NCBI GenBank assembly: GCA_903875225.1
Contig: CAIQVJ010000019.1
Coordinates: forward strand, 102,217 to 166,216
DNA: 64,000 nucleotides
Direction of reading: 5' to 3'
DNA from: an uncultured Pseudomonadota bacterium
GTDB taxonomy: Bacteria; Myxococcota_A; UBA796; SXON01
The position numbers were made by a program, and so were the translations under genes. How positions within the stretch are numbered: the first letter of the stretch is position 1; each line of letters begins with the position of its first letter. Shown here in pieces: positions 1 to 7,264 of this stretch. The notes below the pieces were generated by a model that saw nothing but the letters and a program-made list of their open reading frames with translations, did no database searches and was not told the origin of the DNA.

Positions 1-344
1 TCGAGGTGCGGCATCACGATCACCCGCTGCTCGGTGGCGCCGCGCACGGCGTCGCGCAGTTGGCCGATCATCGTCGCGACGATGCCGCCCGCCATGGGGT
101 TCGGGGCGGCGTTCGGGTCGGGTCGGCCGTTGAGGTACACCGACTGGATGCCCACCGCCTTGATCCGGTCGCGGATGCACCGCCAGAGGTAGGGGCCGAG
201 GCCCTTGTCGCACTCGATCAGCACCGGCAGGTCGGAGCGCAGCGCCTCGATGATGCTGGCGAGCTCGACGGGGTAGGCGGCCTCCACCGCCTCGAAGGCG
301 GTCAGGCTCTGGGGGAGCTCGGCGATGGGGAGCGTGATGCTCAT
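1..344 (-). CDS. N-terminal part of probable AAA+-like protein (runs off window edge)
   Basis: Not in any complete frame here; read from the ATG at 344 on the minus strand, giving 114 residues before the window edge. Residues 1-38 look helical. Residues 40-53 (VLIECDKGLGPYL) follow a beta-strand where an AAA+ P-loop would sit, but no GxxxxGKT/S is present. Residues 107-114 (RVIVMPHL) look like the hydrophobic strand before a Walker B acid, cut by the edge. It starts 11 bp after the gene at 355-924 and is probably the last visible member of the 2564-to-1 operon. I infer an AAA+ ATPase-type partner of an FtsH-like ternary system; the family is inferred from the layout and from memory of similar proteins. 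The frame is clear, the function uncertain. Confidence 0.6.
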   Translation of the reverse strand, partial: MSITLPIAELPQSLTAFEAVEAAYPVELASIIEALRSDLPVLIECDKGLGPYLWRCIRDRIKAVGIQSVYLNGRPDPNAAPNPMAGGIVATMIGQLRDAVRGATEQRVIVMPHL

Positions 345-354
345 CGTCCGGGAC

Positions 355-924
355 CTATACCCGCACCTTGATGGTGAGGTTGCCGTCCTCGGCGCTGCCC
401 TCGATCGACTCGATGTCGCCGAGCTCGCGGGCCTTCTCCACCAGGGCTTCCGCCGTTGCCGCGTTCACGACCGCGTCCAGCTCCGGGCGCACCTCGGCCA
501 GCTCCGCTTCGAGCCGTGCGGTCGCCTCGCGCCGTGCTGCCTCCTGCAGGGGCACCACAGCCGCCTCAAGCTGCCGCATCGCACGGTCCTCGGCCTGCTT
601 GCGGGCATCCTCGATGTTCTCCGCCGTCCCGCTCGCGGTGGTCGAGACGTTCACCTGCACCTCCTCTGCGATGCTCACGGTGACGGTGCCGGTGCGCACG
701 TTCACCTCGACCGTGACGTTGCCCTCCCCCACCTTCACCAGGACGAGCTCCCCATCCTGGTCCGTGCGGGTGTAGCCTCGCTTCTCCAGCTCCGTCGCGA
801 GCAGCTCCGCCATGCGTTCCGGCGCCAGGATCGGCAGGACATCGATCGTGCCCTGCACCCCGTCCTCCACGTGGACGATGCGTTGCACACCCTCGGACAC
901 CTGGATTCGGAACGCGCGGCTCAT
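355..924 (-). CDS. uncharacterised 189-aa protein of AAA+/radical-SAM operon
   Basis: 189 residues, ATG start at 924. No signal peptide or membrane segment. Residues 1-30 are strand-like, residues 35-50 (LAPERMAELLATELEKRGY) form a helix, then come alternating Val/Thr strands to about residue 95. A long charged helical stretch (about 100-170) is probably a coiled coil, and the end is a short strand (NLTIKVRV). The alpha-beta core followed by a coiled coil recalls the small accessory 'X' proteins of FtsH-type ternary systems, but I cannot assign a named family. It sits 39 bp downstream of the 964-2013 gene and 11 bp upstream of the AAA+-like gene, so co-transcription is likely. Function unknown; probably an adaptor. 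Confidence 0.75.
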   Translation of the reverse strand: MSRAFRIQVSEGVQRIVHVEDGVQGTIDVLPILAPERMAELLATELEKRGYTRTDQDGELVLVKVGEGNVTVEVNVRTGTVTVSIAEEVQVNVSTTASGTAENIEDARKQAEDRAMRQLEAAVVPLQEAARREATARLEAELAEVRPELDAVVNAATAEALVEKARELGDIESIEGSAEDGNLTIKVRV

Positions 925-963
925 GGCTCCACTCTAGCGCGGGGGCGGGCCCCGGGCCCGGGA

Positions 964-2013
964 TCAGATCCCGGCGACCGCGTGGATGCGAGCCTCGGCG
1001 ATCGGTCGCGCGCGGTCCAGCGCCGCCCAGCGGGCTCGCAGGGTGCGCGCCTCGGCATAGCCGTCGTCGAAGAAGTCGAGAGAGCCCAGCGCATCGACGT
1101 GCCTGCCCAGCGCCACGACGACCTCCGCGAGCACGGTGCCGGCGCGCGCGGCAGCAGCCCGGTCCCGAGCCGACGCGCTCTCGTCCGAGAGGGCAGGGGC
1201 CACCGGGCGGCCCATCGCAGCCACGCCCGCCTCCACGAGCGGCAGGGCGAGATCCATGCGACCGCTCTCGGAGCACGCTTCGATCCACGCTGCATAGGTC
1301 CTTCGCCGAAGATCAGAGACCGCGATCGCGTCGGCCAGGGCAGTCTGGGGTCGGTCGGCCGCCAGGATGTCGGCCGCGAGCCAGCCGCAGAGCCCTTCGA
1401 CGAGGAGCGCGTGTTCGCGGAGGAGGGGCCGGAAGTCGGGGGTGGCAGCGACGGCCCGCGGGGACGGAGCGGGCGCGGCCTCGCCGCGCGCGGGCTGCAG
1501 CCGAGCGGGCCGGGCGAGCGCGAGCGCATCCGCGAACGCCAACCGCACAAGGGGATTCTCGCGGAGCACCTGCTCCGCCAGCACGTCGCCCAGGTTCTCC
1601 GCGACGAGCAGGCGGGCGGTGAGGTAGACGAGCACGATGTCCGCGGGGGCGGTGGCCGGGCGGAGCGGGCAGCCGGGCCGGGAGCCGATCGCAAGCGGCT
1701 CTGCCAGCGCCCACTGGAGGAGCTCCACCGGGAGCCCGGTGATGGTGAAGTCGGGCGGGGGGTGACGCTGCCACAGGCGTCCAGCCGGGGTGCCGAACGC
1801 CTCGCGGCGGGCGCCGCCCCCGTGTGCGAGCGCCCGGACCAGGCCCGTTGCCAGCGTGTGCTTCAGCGCCTCGAGGCCGAGGGTGGAGATCCCGGCGCGG
1901 GTGTCGTGGGCGGTCCGGAGCAGCGCCCCCGCCTGGGCGGAGCCTGCGCCGAGAACGGCGCGCAGGAGCACCAGGAGCTCGTAGTCGCACTCGTGGATGG
2001 GGCGTACGCTCAT
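964..2013 (-). CDS. uncharacterised mostly helical protein, ternary-system operon
   Basis: 349 residues. The ATG at 2013 is chosen because it overlaps the stop of the radical-SAM gene (ATGA at 2010-2013); an in-frame ATG at 2040 lies inside that gene. The sequence is cytoplasmic, Ala/Leu/Arg-rich and almost entirely helical. The N-terminus (HECDYELLVLLRAVLG) precedes several helical blocks reminiscent of a repeat scaffold. No catalytic motif or membrane segment is visible. Its coupling to the upstream activase and its place before the 189-aa and AAA+-like genes argue that it works with them. I recognise no named family; a helical accessory protein of an AAA+ conflict or quality-control module is an inference. 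Confidence 0.75.
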   Translation of the reverse strand: MSVRPIHECDYELLVLLRAVLGAGSAQAGALLRTAHDTRAGISTLGLEALKHTLATGLVRALAHGGGARREAFGTPAGRLWQRHPPPDFTITGLPVELLQWALAEPLAIGSRPGCPLRPATAPADIVLVYLTARLLVAENLGDVLAEQVLRENPLVRLAFADALALARPARLQPARGEAAPAPSPRAVAATPDFRPLLREHALLVEGLCGWLAADILAADRPQTALADAIAVSDLRRRTYAAWIEACSESGRMDLALPLVEAGVAAMGRPVAPALSDESASARDRAAAARAGTVLAEVVVALGRHVDALGSLDFFDDGYAEARTLRARWAALDRARPIAEARIHAVAGI

Positions 2014-2564
2014 CGCCGCAGCGTACCCGGCGCGGGCCACCCGTTCACGGTGAGCACCCCGCCGCGGAGCCGCAGCTCCACGGTGTTGGCGCCCCGGAAG
2101 TCAGCAGGGCCGTAGCGGTCGGTCAGGAAGTGCAGGCCCTGGTTCCGGGAGCCGATCCATCGGCGGGCGGCGCCCTCGGGCTGCTGCTCGTCGTAGGGGC
2201 CATCCACGAGGACGTCCACCCACTGCAGCAGGTCCGGGGCCCGGGCGCACACCTCGTCACGGGCGTAGCCCGAGTACAGCAGGACGCTCAGGCCCGCCTC
2301 TCGCGCGGCACGGGACAGGTCGGTCACGGCCTCGGGCTGGTCCAGGGGCTCTCCCCCGAGCAAGGTCACGCCCTCGGTCCCGGCGACCCGAGCCGCGTGC
2401 ACGAGCGCCCCGGTGGACCAGGGCTCACCCCCGCTCACGCCGAAAAGCTCGGGGTTGCAGCACCCGGGGCACCGGATCCGGCAGCCCTGGACCCAGATCG
2501 CGGTCCGGCGCCCGGGGCCCTCGGCCTCGGTGCAGGGGAGGAGATGTGCGACCCGCAGGGGCAT
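2010..2564 (-). CDS. radical SAM / 4Fe-4S activating-enzyme-like protein
   Basis: 184 residues with the CxxxCxxC radical-SAM cluster motif (C28, C32, C35 in GCRIRCPGC), the LLGGEPLDQPEA motif that contacts SAM, and a short NrdG/PflA-like architecture without a SPASM or B12 domain. The family cleaves S-adenosylmethionine to a 5'-deoxyadenosyl radical, usually to install a glycyl radical or modify a peptide. No ribonucleotide reductase or pyruvate formate-lyase homologue is nearby; instead it is coupled (ATGA overlap) to the uncharacterised gene at 964-2013. Its substrate is therefore probably another product of this operon. As the first gene after the terminator at 2607-2642 it probably sits close to the operon promoter, though none stands out. 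Confidence 0.9.
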   Translation of the reverse strand: MPLRVAHLLPCTEAEGPGRRTAIWVQGCRIRCPGCCNPELFGVSGGEPWSTGALVHAARVAGTEGVTLLGGEPLDQPEAVTDLSRAAREAGLSVLLYSGYARDEVCARAPDLLQWVDVLVDGPYDEQQPEGAARRWIGSRNQGLHFLTDRYGPADFRGANTVELRLRGGVLTVNGWPAPGTLRR

Positions 2565-2606
2565 GGTCGCCGGCTAGCCCGTTTGCCGGGTCCGCGCGCA
2601 AAAACG

Positions 2607-2642
2607 AAATCGGCCGCCGGGCTCTCGCTCGACGGCCGATTT
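2607..2642 (-). terminator. bidirectional-looking rho-independent terminator
   Basis: A perfect 10-bp inverted repeat (AAATCGGCCG at 2607-2616 and its complement at 2633-2642) around a 16-base loop, with T-runs on both sides (TTTTT on plus, TTCGTTTTT on minus). It lies 34 bp after the stop of the minus-strand lipoprotein at 2677-3336, which it probably terminates, and separates it from the radical-SAM operon. Confidence 0.85.
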
Positions 2643-2676
2643 TTCAGCCTCGCCCCCGCGGGGCGGGCCGCACCGA

Positions 2677-3336
2677 CTAGTAGTACAGGTAGACGGCGGT
2701 GTAGTAGCGCATGAAGGTCATGTCGCTCGCGTCGCCGGTGTTGTAGCCGTAGCCGCCGTAGTTGTAGGCGAGGGGGCCCCAGCCGTTGGTGCTGCTGTAG
2801 TACATGAGGACGGTGTCGAACGTGTAGACCGTGCCGTTGTAGTCGTAGTCGTAGCTGTCAGCGAAGCCCCAGGAGGCGGTGAAGCCGTCCCAGTCGCCGG
2901 CCGCGAGGCCAACGTCACCGCAGTGGTCGCCGGTGGCCGTGCCGCCGGAGAGGCCGAGGTTGAACGCCCACTGGCAGCCCGCGCAGGTCGGCGCGGAGTC
3001 GCCGGTCTCGGACCACTGGGACATGTCGGTGCACACCGCGTTGAGCGAGGTGTCGGTGACGAGGAAGCCGAAGTGGCCGTCGATGAAGTTGCCGGCGCTG
3101 GTCTGGGCGTCGCCCGCGTACCAGACGATGCCGATGGCGGTGTCCGCATCGGCGTCGGTGTCGGTGTCCGCATCGGTGTCGGCGTCGGAGTCCGCATCGG
3201 AGTCGGCGTCGGTGTCGGCGTCGCCCGTGTTGCTGTCGCAGTTCGCGCCGGTGTCGCACTTGGTGTCCTCGCCGCAGCCGGCGAGGGCGAAGAGCGCGAG
3301 GGGCGCGGTGAAGAGGCTGATCTTGAGAAGGGTCAT
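2677..3336 (-). CDS. lipoprotein with Asp/Thr repeat linker
   Basis: 219 residues from the ATG at 3336, chosen over an upstream in-frame GTG because an AGGAG lies six bases before it and a signal sequence starts there. The N-terminus is a lipoprotein signal (MTLLKISLFTAPLALFALAGC, lipobox LAGC). Next come a Cys-containing acidic segment and a roughly 28-residue DTDADSDAD linker encoded by hexanucleotide repeats. A Gly/Tyr/Trp-rich globular domain with a CxxC (SAPTCAGCQW) follows and ends in a Tyr-rich strand (AVYLYY). The linker probably holds the domain away from the membrane. No family is recognised; similar acidic-linker lipoproteins are common in Myxococcota. Monocistronic, with a terminator downstream. 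Confidence 0.85.
   Translation of the reverse strand: MTLLKISLFTAPLALFALAGCGEDTKCDTGANCDSNTGDADTDADSDADSDADTDADTDTDADADTAIGIVWYAGDAQTSAGNFIDGHFGFLVTDTSLNAVCTDMSQWSETGDSAPTCAGCQWAFNLGLSGGTATGDHCGDVGLAAGDWDGFTASWGFADSYDYDYNGTVYTFDTVLMYYSSTNGWGPLAYNYGGYGYNTGDASDMTFMRYYTAVYLYY
3140..3223. repeat. hexanucleotide-type repeat coding for DADTDADS linker
   Basis: About 84 bp of imperfect six-base units (variants of GTCGGC/GTCGGT/GTCCGCATC on plus), inside the lipoprotein at 2677-3336. Length change by whole units would keep the frame and alter only the linker. Confidence 0.7.
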
Positions 3337-3403
3337 GAGGTCTCCTGAGGGGGTGAAGGGCAGCGGGGGCGGTCCGGTTTGATCGGATCCGAGCAGCGGA
3401 CGC

Positions 3404-3432
3404 ACCATACACGGTCATGAAACGTCACGCAA
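3404..3432 (-). promoter_or_regulatory. possible sigma-70-type promoter for lipoprotein at 2677-3336
   Basis: On the minus strand, TTGCGT (3427-3432) and TATGGT (3404-3409) are separated by 17 bp and lie about 70 bp upstream of the start codon. Both boxes are imperfect, so this is a weak call from sequence alone. Confidence 0.3.
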
Positions 3433-3529
3433 GCCCGAGTTTTGATTCCGCTGCCGAACGGGCCGGAGAGCGCGTTCGGGACCGGATCGCGGCCCCGGTC
3501 ATCCTGCGGATGCGGGTTACCGGGGGGGC

Positions 3530-4378
3530 GTGCGCCTCGCGATCACCAGTGACATCCACATCGACCTGAACGGCCACGCGGTGCTCGACGCGCTGTGTGC
3601 CCGGGTGCGCGCTGTGCAGCCTGACGTGCTGATCGTAGCGGGGGACATCGCCACCGGGGCGACCACGTTCCTGTCCACCCTGCTCGCGCTCCGGCCCTGT
3701 GCTCCTGAGCTCCTCGTGGTCGCCGGGAACCACGATGTGTGGACCAGCCCGGGCGCGAGGTCACAAGGAATTGACAGCTGGGCGTGGCTCGACAAGCTGC
3801 TGCCCGCGCTGTGCGTCGAGGCGGGCGCCCACCTCCTGGACGCAGGCCCGGTGGTCCTCGGCAAGGTCGGGTTCGCCGGCTCCCTCGGCTGGTACGACCT
3901 CACGATGCGGGAGCACCTGCTCGACGTACCGCCCGACGCCTACGCCACCGGCCGGTTCGGCGGCCTGATGTGGAACGACCACCGGTTCGCCTTCTTCGAC
4001 GACGGCGCTGGCCGGGCACTCGCCTGCGACGTCGTCGCCGAGCGGCTCCGCGCCCGGCTGCTCGACCACCTCGCGGCGCTCGACTGCAGTCGCGTCGTGG
4101 TCGCCACGCACACGCTCGCGTTCGAGCGGCAGGTGTTCCGCAAGGAGCGCGATGCCTGGCGTTTTGTGAACGCGTTCATGGGCTCCCTGCGTACGGGCGA
4201 GCTGATCGCCGCCGATCGTCGGATCGAGCTTGCGATCGCGGGCCACACGCACATCCCGAGCGACCAGCGGATCGGGCGCGTGCGCGCGCTCGTCAGCCCG
4301 CTGGGGTACAAGAAGGAGTGGCGTGCGCCCGACGTGGTCGGCGCCGTCGAGAAGGCCCTCGCTGTCGTGGACCTGTGA
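3530..4378 (+). CDS. calcineurin-like metallophosphoesterase
   Basis: 282 residues with the metallophosphoesterase signature in order: SDIH (7-10), GD (38-39), GNHD (66-69) and GHTH near 239. These ligate the two metals that hydrolyse phosphoester bonds. It is cytoplasmic, with no signal peptide. The start is GTG at 3530 after a G-rich stretch. The stop overlaps the start of the CoaB-like gene by one base (TGATG at 4376-4380), so the two are translationally coupled, and a rhodanese and an ALDH homologue follow. The substrate (nucleotide, cofactor or phosphoprotein) cannot be read from the sequence; coupling to a CoaB-like protein makes a nucleotide-containing cofactor plausible. Confidence 0.9.
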   Translation: MRLAITSDIHIDLNGHAVLDALCARVRAVQPDVLIVAGDIATGATTFLSTLLALRPCAPELLVVAGNHDVWTSPGARSQGIDSWAWLDKLLPALCVEAGAHLLDAGPVVLGKVGFAGSLGWYDLTMREHLLDVPPDAYATGRFGGLMWNDHRFAFFDDGAGRALACDVVAERLRARLLDHLAALDCSRVVVATHTLAFERQVFRKERDAWRFVNAFMGSLRTGELIAADRRIELAIAGHTHIPSDQRIGRVRALVSPLGYKKEWRAPDVVGAVEKALAVVDL

Positions 4379-4995
4379 TGCGCCCGACCCTGATCACCTG
4401 TGGTGCCACCCGGAACCCGCTCGACGCGATCCGCTACCTCTCGGCGCGGGCGACGGGCAGCACCGGGATCCAGATCGCGTCTGCGTTGTTGGCGCAGGGG
4501 CGGGAGGTGCACGTGCTGGCGAGCCTCGAAGCCTCGCTCCGCGCGCCGGGGCTGAACGCCGAGGTGTATGGCTCCACGCGTGATCTCGAGGCCCGCATGC
4601 ACACGTGGTGCCGCGCCCATCCCGACGGGGTGGTCGTGCACTCGGCCGCGGTGGGGGACTACGAGAACCTGCATGCCGCCGAAGCCGGGAAGATCCCGTC
4701 GGGGCAGCAGGAGCTGGTCCTGCGCCTCACGCCCACGCCGAAGATCCTCGACCAGGTGCGGGGCTGGGCGCCCGGGGCGTTCCTCGTGAGCTTCAAGGCC
4801 GCCGCCCCCGGGGTGACCGCCGGAGAGCTCGAAGCGATCGCGCGGGCCCAGGCCCTGCGCACGCGCTCGGACCTGGTGTTCGCGAACGCGCTGGATCACA
4901 CCGGCACGGACGTGCTGCTGGTTGGTCCGGGCGGTACGCGCGCGTTCCCGGCTCGGGCGGACGCGATCGCGGCGTTGATCGGGGCGTTGCCGTAG
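4378..4995 (+). CDS. stand-alone CoaB-like (DFP domain) flavoprotein-family protein
   Basis: 205 residues matching the C-terminal half of Dfp/CoaBC: LITCGATRNPLDAIRYLS at the N-terminus with Gly-rich nucleotide binding (TGSTGIQIASALL), VVHSAAVGDY in the middle, a GKIPS lysine segment, LTPTPKIL and DLVFANAL. In bacteria CoaB condenses 4'-phosphopantothenate with cysteine using CTP. The CoaC decarboxylase half is absent, so this is either a split or eukaryote-type CoaB or a paralogue. It is coupled to the metallophosphoesterase by a one-base overlap. Whether it is the main phosphopantothenoylcysteine synthetase depends on whether a full coaBC exists elsewhere in the genome. Confidence 0.85.
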   Translation: MRPTLITCGATRNPLDAIRYLSARATGSTGIQIASALLAQGREVHVLASLEASLRAPGLNAEVYGSTRDLEARMHTWCRAHPDGVVVHSAAVGDYENLHAAEAGKIPSGQQELVLRLTPTPKILDQVRGWAPGAFLVSFKAAAPGVTAGELEAIARAQALRTRSDLVFANALDHTGTDVLLVGPGGTRAFPARADAIAALIGALP

Positions 4996-5059
4996 CGCTT
5001 CCCGGAAGCCCCCAGAAGTCCGCTCCGCGGATCGGTCGCGGGATGGGATACTTCCGCGT

Positions 5060-5638
5060 ATGCCCTCTCTTCGTGACCTCGCGCGCCGCGCCGTTTCCCG
5101 CGCCCTCGGCGTGAACGCCGAGCCGCCCAAGCCCCCGGTGGTGAGCTTCGCCAGGGTCTCCCCGGCCGTGCAGCGCGTGAACGCAGAGCGGGATCGGGCG
5201 ACCGCGCCCGCGGCGTCGCCGTCGCCAGCGCCCCGCGCGACGGCGCGTGCCGCTGTGGAGCAACACCTCGGCAACGACGACCAGCTCGCGGAGGCCCTCG
5301 CCACCATCGCCTGCGGCGCACAGGAGCTGGTGGAGCGGATCGATGCGGGTGAGCCCGTCACCCTCCTGGACGTGCGGGAGCCGTTCGAGACGCTTGGGGG
5401 CGTGGTCCCCGAGGCCATCCGCATCCCGCTCGGGGAGCTCCCCGCGCGGTGGCGGGAGCTCGAAGCGGCCGACGAGGTGGTCTGCTACTGCGATTCCGGC
5501 GCTCGCTCGCTCGAGGCCGCCCGGCTCCTGCGCGCCAACGGCCTGTTCAACGCGACGTCGCTCGACGGCGGCATCGGCGCATGGATGGGGGTCGGCGGCA
5601 GGGTGGTGCGCCCCGCACAGGATAAGGGGAGCGGGTGA
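5060..5638 (+). CDS. rhodanese-domain protein
   Basis: 192 residues. Residues 1-70 are basic then Ala/Pro-rich, probably flexible. Residues 85-185 form a single rhodanese domain: TLLDVREPFE, RIPLGELPARW, and the active loop CDSGARS with persulfide-forming Cys144, followed by LDGGIGAW. Such domains carry sulfane sulfur and are predicted here to be active. It ends with a GTGA overlap (5635-5638) with the ALDH homologue, so the two are translated together. The ALDH partner lacks its own catalytic cysteine, so a joint role is worth considering, but nothing in the sequence proves it. Confidence 0.9.
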   Translation: MPSLRDLARRAVSRALGVNAEPPKPPVVSFARVSPAVQRVNAERDRATAPAASPSPAPRATARAAVEQHLGNDDQLAEALATIACGAQELVERIDAGEPVTLLDVREPFETLGGVVPEAIRIPLGELPARWRELEAADEVVCYCDSGARSLEAARLLRANGLFNATSLDGGIGAWMGVGGRVVRPAQDKGSG

Positions 5639-7221
5639 ACCTCTCCCGCGACCGCCTGCTCCGCCGAGGGGACTACGTCCTCGGCTCGTTCCTCAAGCCC
5701 GAGCACGTGGACGGCTACATCAATGCGGTCAATCCGGGCGACCGGAGCGATCTGCTCGGCCGGTTCCCGTTCTCGGCCCGCTCGGTGGACGATGCCGTGG
5801 ACGCCGCCACGACGGGTGCAGCCCGGTGGCGGCGGCTCGGACTGATGGACCGCGCGGCGGCCGTCCGACGGTTCCGGGATCAGCTCCAGACGCACGGGGA
5901 GGCCCTGAGCCGCCTGGTGTGTCGGGAGAACGGCAAGCCGATCTGGGAGGCGCGCCAGGAGGTCGCGGCCGCGCTCCGGACGATCGACCTCTACCTCGAC
6001 GATGGGCTGGGCTTGATCGCCCCCCGCATCATCGAGGAGATCGGGGCCCGCACGGACCACCTCCCGCGCGGCGTCGTCGGGATCGTCTGTCCCTACAACC
6101 TGCCCGTGCAGCTCGCCGTGGGCACGTCGGTGGCCGCGGTGCTCTGCGGCAACTCCGTCGTGATGAAGCCGAGCAAGTTCACCCCGGGCATCGGTCAGGC
6201 CATCGTGGAGCTGTGGGACCGCTGCAAGCTGCCGCGCGGCGTCGTGAACCTGGTGCAGGGGTCCGGGAGCGTGGTCGGCGCGCGGCTCGTCTCGCATCCC
6301 GGGCTCGACGCGCTCGTGTTCGTCGGCAGCTACGAGAGCGCGCGGGAGGTCCGCCGCGCCACCGTCGACAGGCCGGAGCTCCCCACGCTGTGCCTCACGG
6401 GCGGCAAGGGCATCGCGCTCGTGCTGGACGACGCCGAGGTGGATCGCTCGGTGTACGAGATCCTGGTCGGCGCCTGCCTGACCACGGGGCAGCGCCACAA
6501 TTCCACCGCCCGGGTGATCCTCACCGAGAAGGTCTGGAACGCCGTCGTGCCCGAGCTCGTGCGCCGCGCGGGGCGACTGCAGATCGGGTACGGCCTCTCG
6601 CCCGACACGTTCATGGGCCCGGTCATCTCGGAGAACTTCCGATCGCGGTACAAGAAGTACGGGCGCGCCGTCATGGCGAAGGGCCATCGGGCCCACATCG
6701 AGGCCGACAGCGTCGAGGTGCCCGGCATGCGCGGGAACTACGTCCGGCCGGCGATCTACGAGATGGACTGGCGCTCCGGGAACGGGTTCCTGAACGAGGA
6801 GCCGCCCGGCCCCACCATCCTGCTCTACAAGGTCGCCGATTGGCAGGAGGCGATCCACCTTCACAACCAGGCGCTCTACCGGCTGTGCGCGAGCGTGTTC
6901 ACGCGTACGGACAACCCGAACCTCGGCGAGATCAAGGAGGGCCTGCGCACGGGCGCGCTGAACATCAACCGGTCCACGATCGGCACGAGCCTGCGGCTGC
7001 CGTCGGTCGGCCTGGGACGCGCGGGCAACGGCGTCGTCGCGGGGATGGAGCTCTTGCGCGTGCTCACCTACCCGCGTGCCGGGATCACCGAGAGCCGACC
7101 GTTCGACGCTTCGCACCTCGTCCCCGGGGTGGGCTGGTCCGAAAACCCCAACGCGCCCGAGCCGACCACGCACGACGAGGAGTCTGACCTCGGCGGTGCC
7201 CTGGAGCTCTCCGGGGAGTGA
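5635..7221 (+). CDS. aldehyde dehydrogenase homologue lacking catalytic Cys and Glu (AstD-like fold)
   Basis: 528 residues, GTG start overlapping the rhodanese stop. The ALDH fold is clear: CPYNLPVQLAVGTSVAA, MKPSKFTPG with cofactor lysine K178, FVGS, EEPPGPTI, and an AstD-like end (LNINRSTIGTSLRLPS then GRAGNG). The catalytic segment that in AstD/ALDH7-type enzymes reads GQRC reads GQRHNSTAR, so His288 (codon cac) stands at the nucleophile position. The general-base Glu of ELGGK is also gone (CLTGGKG, residues 253-259). The rest is well conserved with no stop or frameshift, so it is a maintained pseudoenzyme or has new chemistry, not a decayed gene. Known ALDHs oxidise aldehydes with NAD(P); this one is not expected to by the normal thiohemiacetal route. 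Confidence 0.85.
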   Translation: MNLSRDRLLRRGDYVLGSFLKPEHVDGYINAVNPGDRSDLLGRFPFSARSVDDAVDAATTGAARWRRLGLMDRAAAVRRFRDQLQTHGEALSRLVCRENGKPIWEARQEVAAALRTIDLYLDDGLGLIAPRIIEEIGARTDHLPRGVVGIVCPYNLPVQLAVGTSVAAVLCGNSVVMKPSKFTPGIGQAIVELWDRCKLPRGVVNLVQGSGSVVGARLVSHPGLDALVFVGSYESAREVRRATVDRPELPTLCLTGGKGIALVLDDAEVDRSVYEILVGACLTTGQRHNSTARVILTEKVWNAVVPELVRRAGRLQIGYGLSPDTFMGPVISENFRSRYKKYGRAVMAKGHRAHIEADSVEVPGMRGNYVRPAIYEMDWRSGNGFLNEEPPGPTILLYKVADWQEAIHLHNQALYRLCASVFTRTDNPNLGEIKEGLRTGALNINRSTIGTSLRLPSVGLGRAGNGVVAGMELLRVLTYPRAGITESRPFDASHLVPGVGWSENPNAPEPTTHDEESDLGGALELSGE

Positions 7222-7264
7222 GCGCCGACGCCGCGCTCCTGCTACGCTGCGCGGAGAGGCCTCG

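Noticed and set aside
325..2115. Long open frame on the plus strand opposite the ternary-like operon
   Set aside because: It is antisense to three genes with sound starts and overlaps; high-GC DNA gives long open frames on the opposite strand, and its product is Arg/Gly/Pro/His-rich low-complexity sequence.
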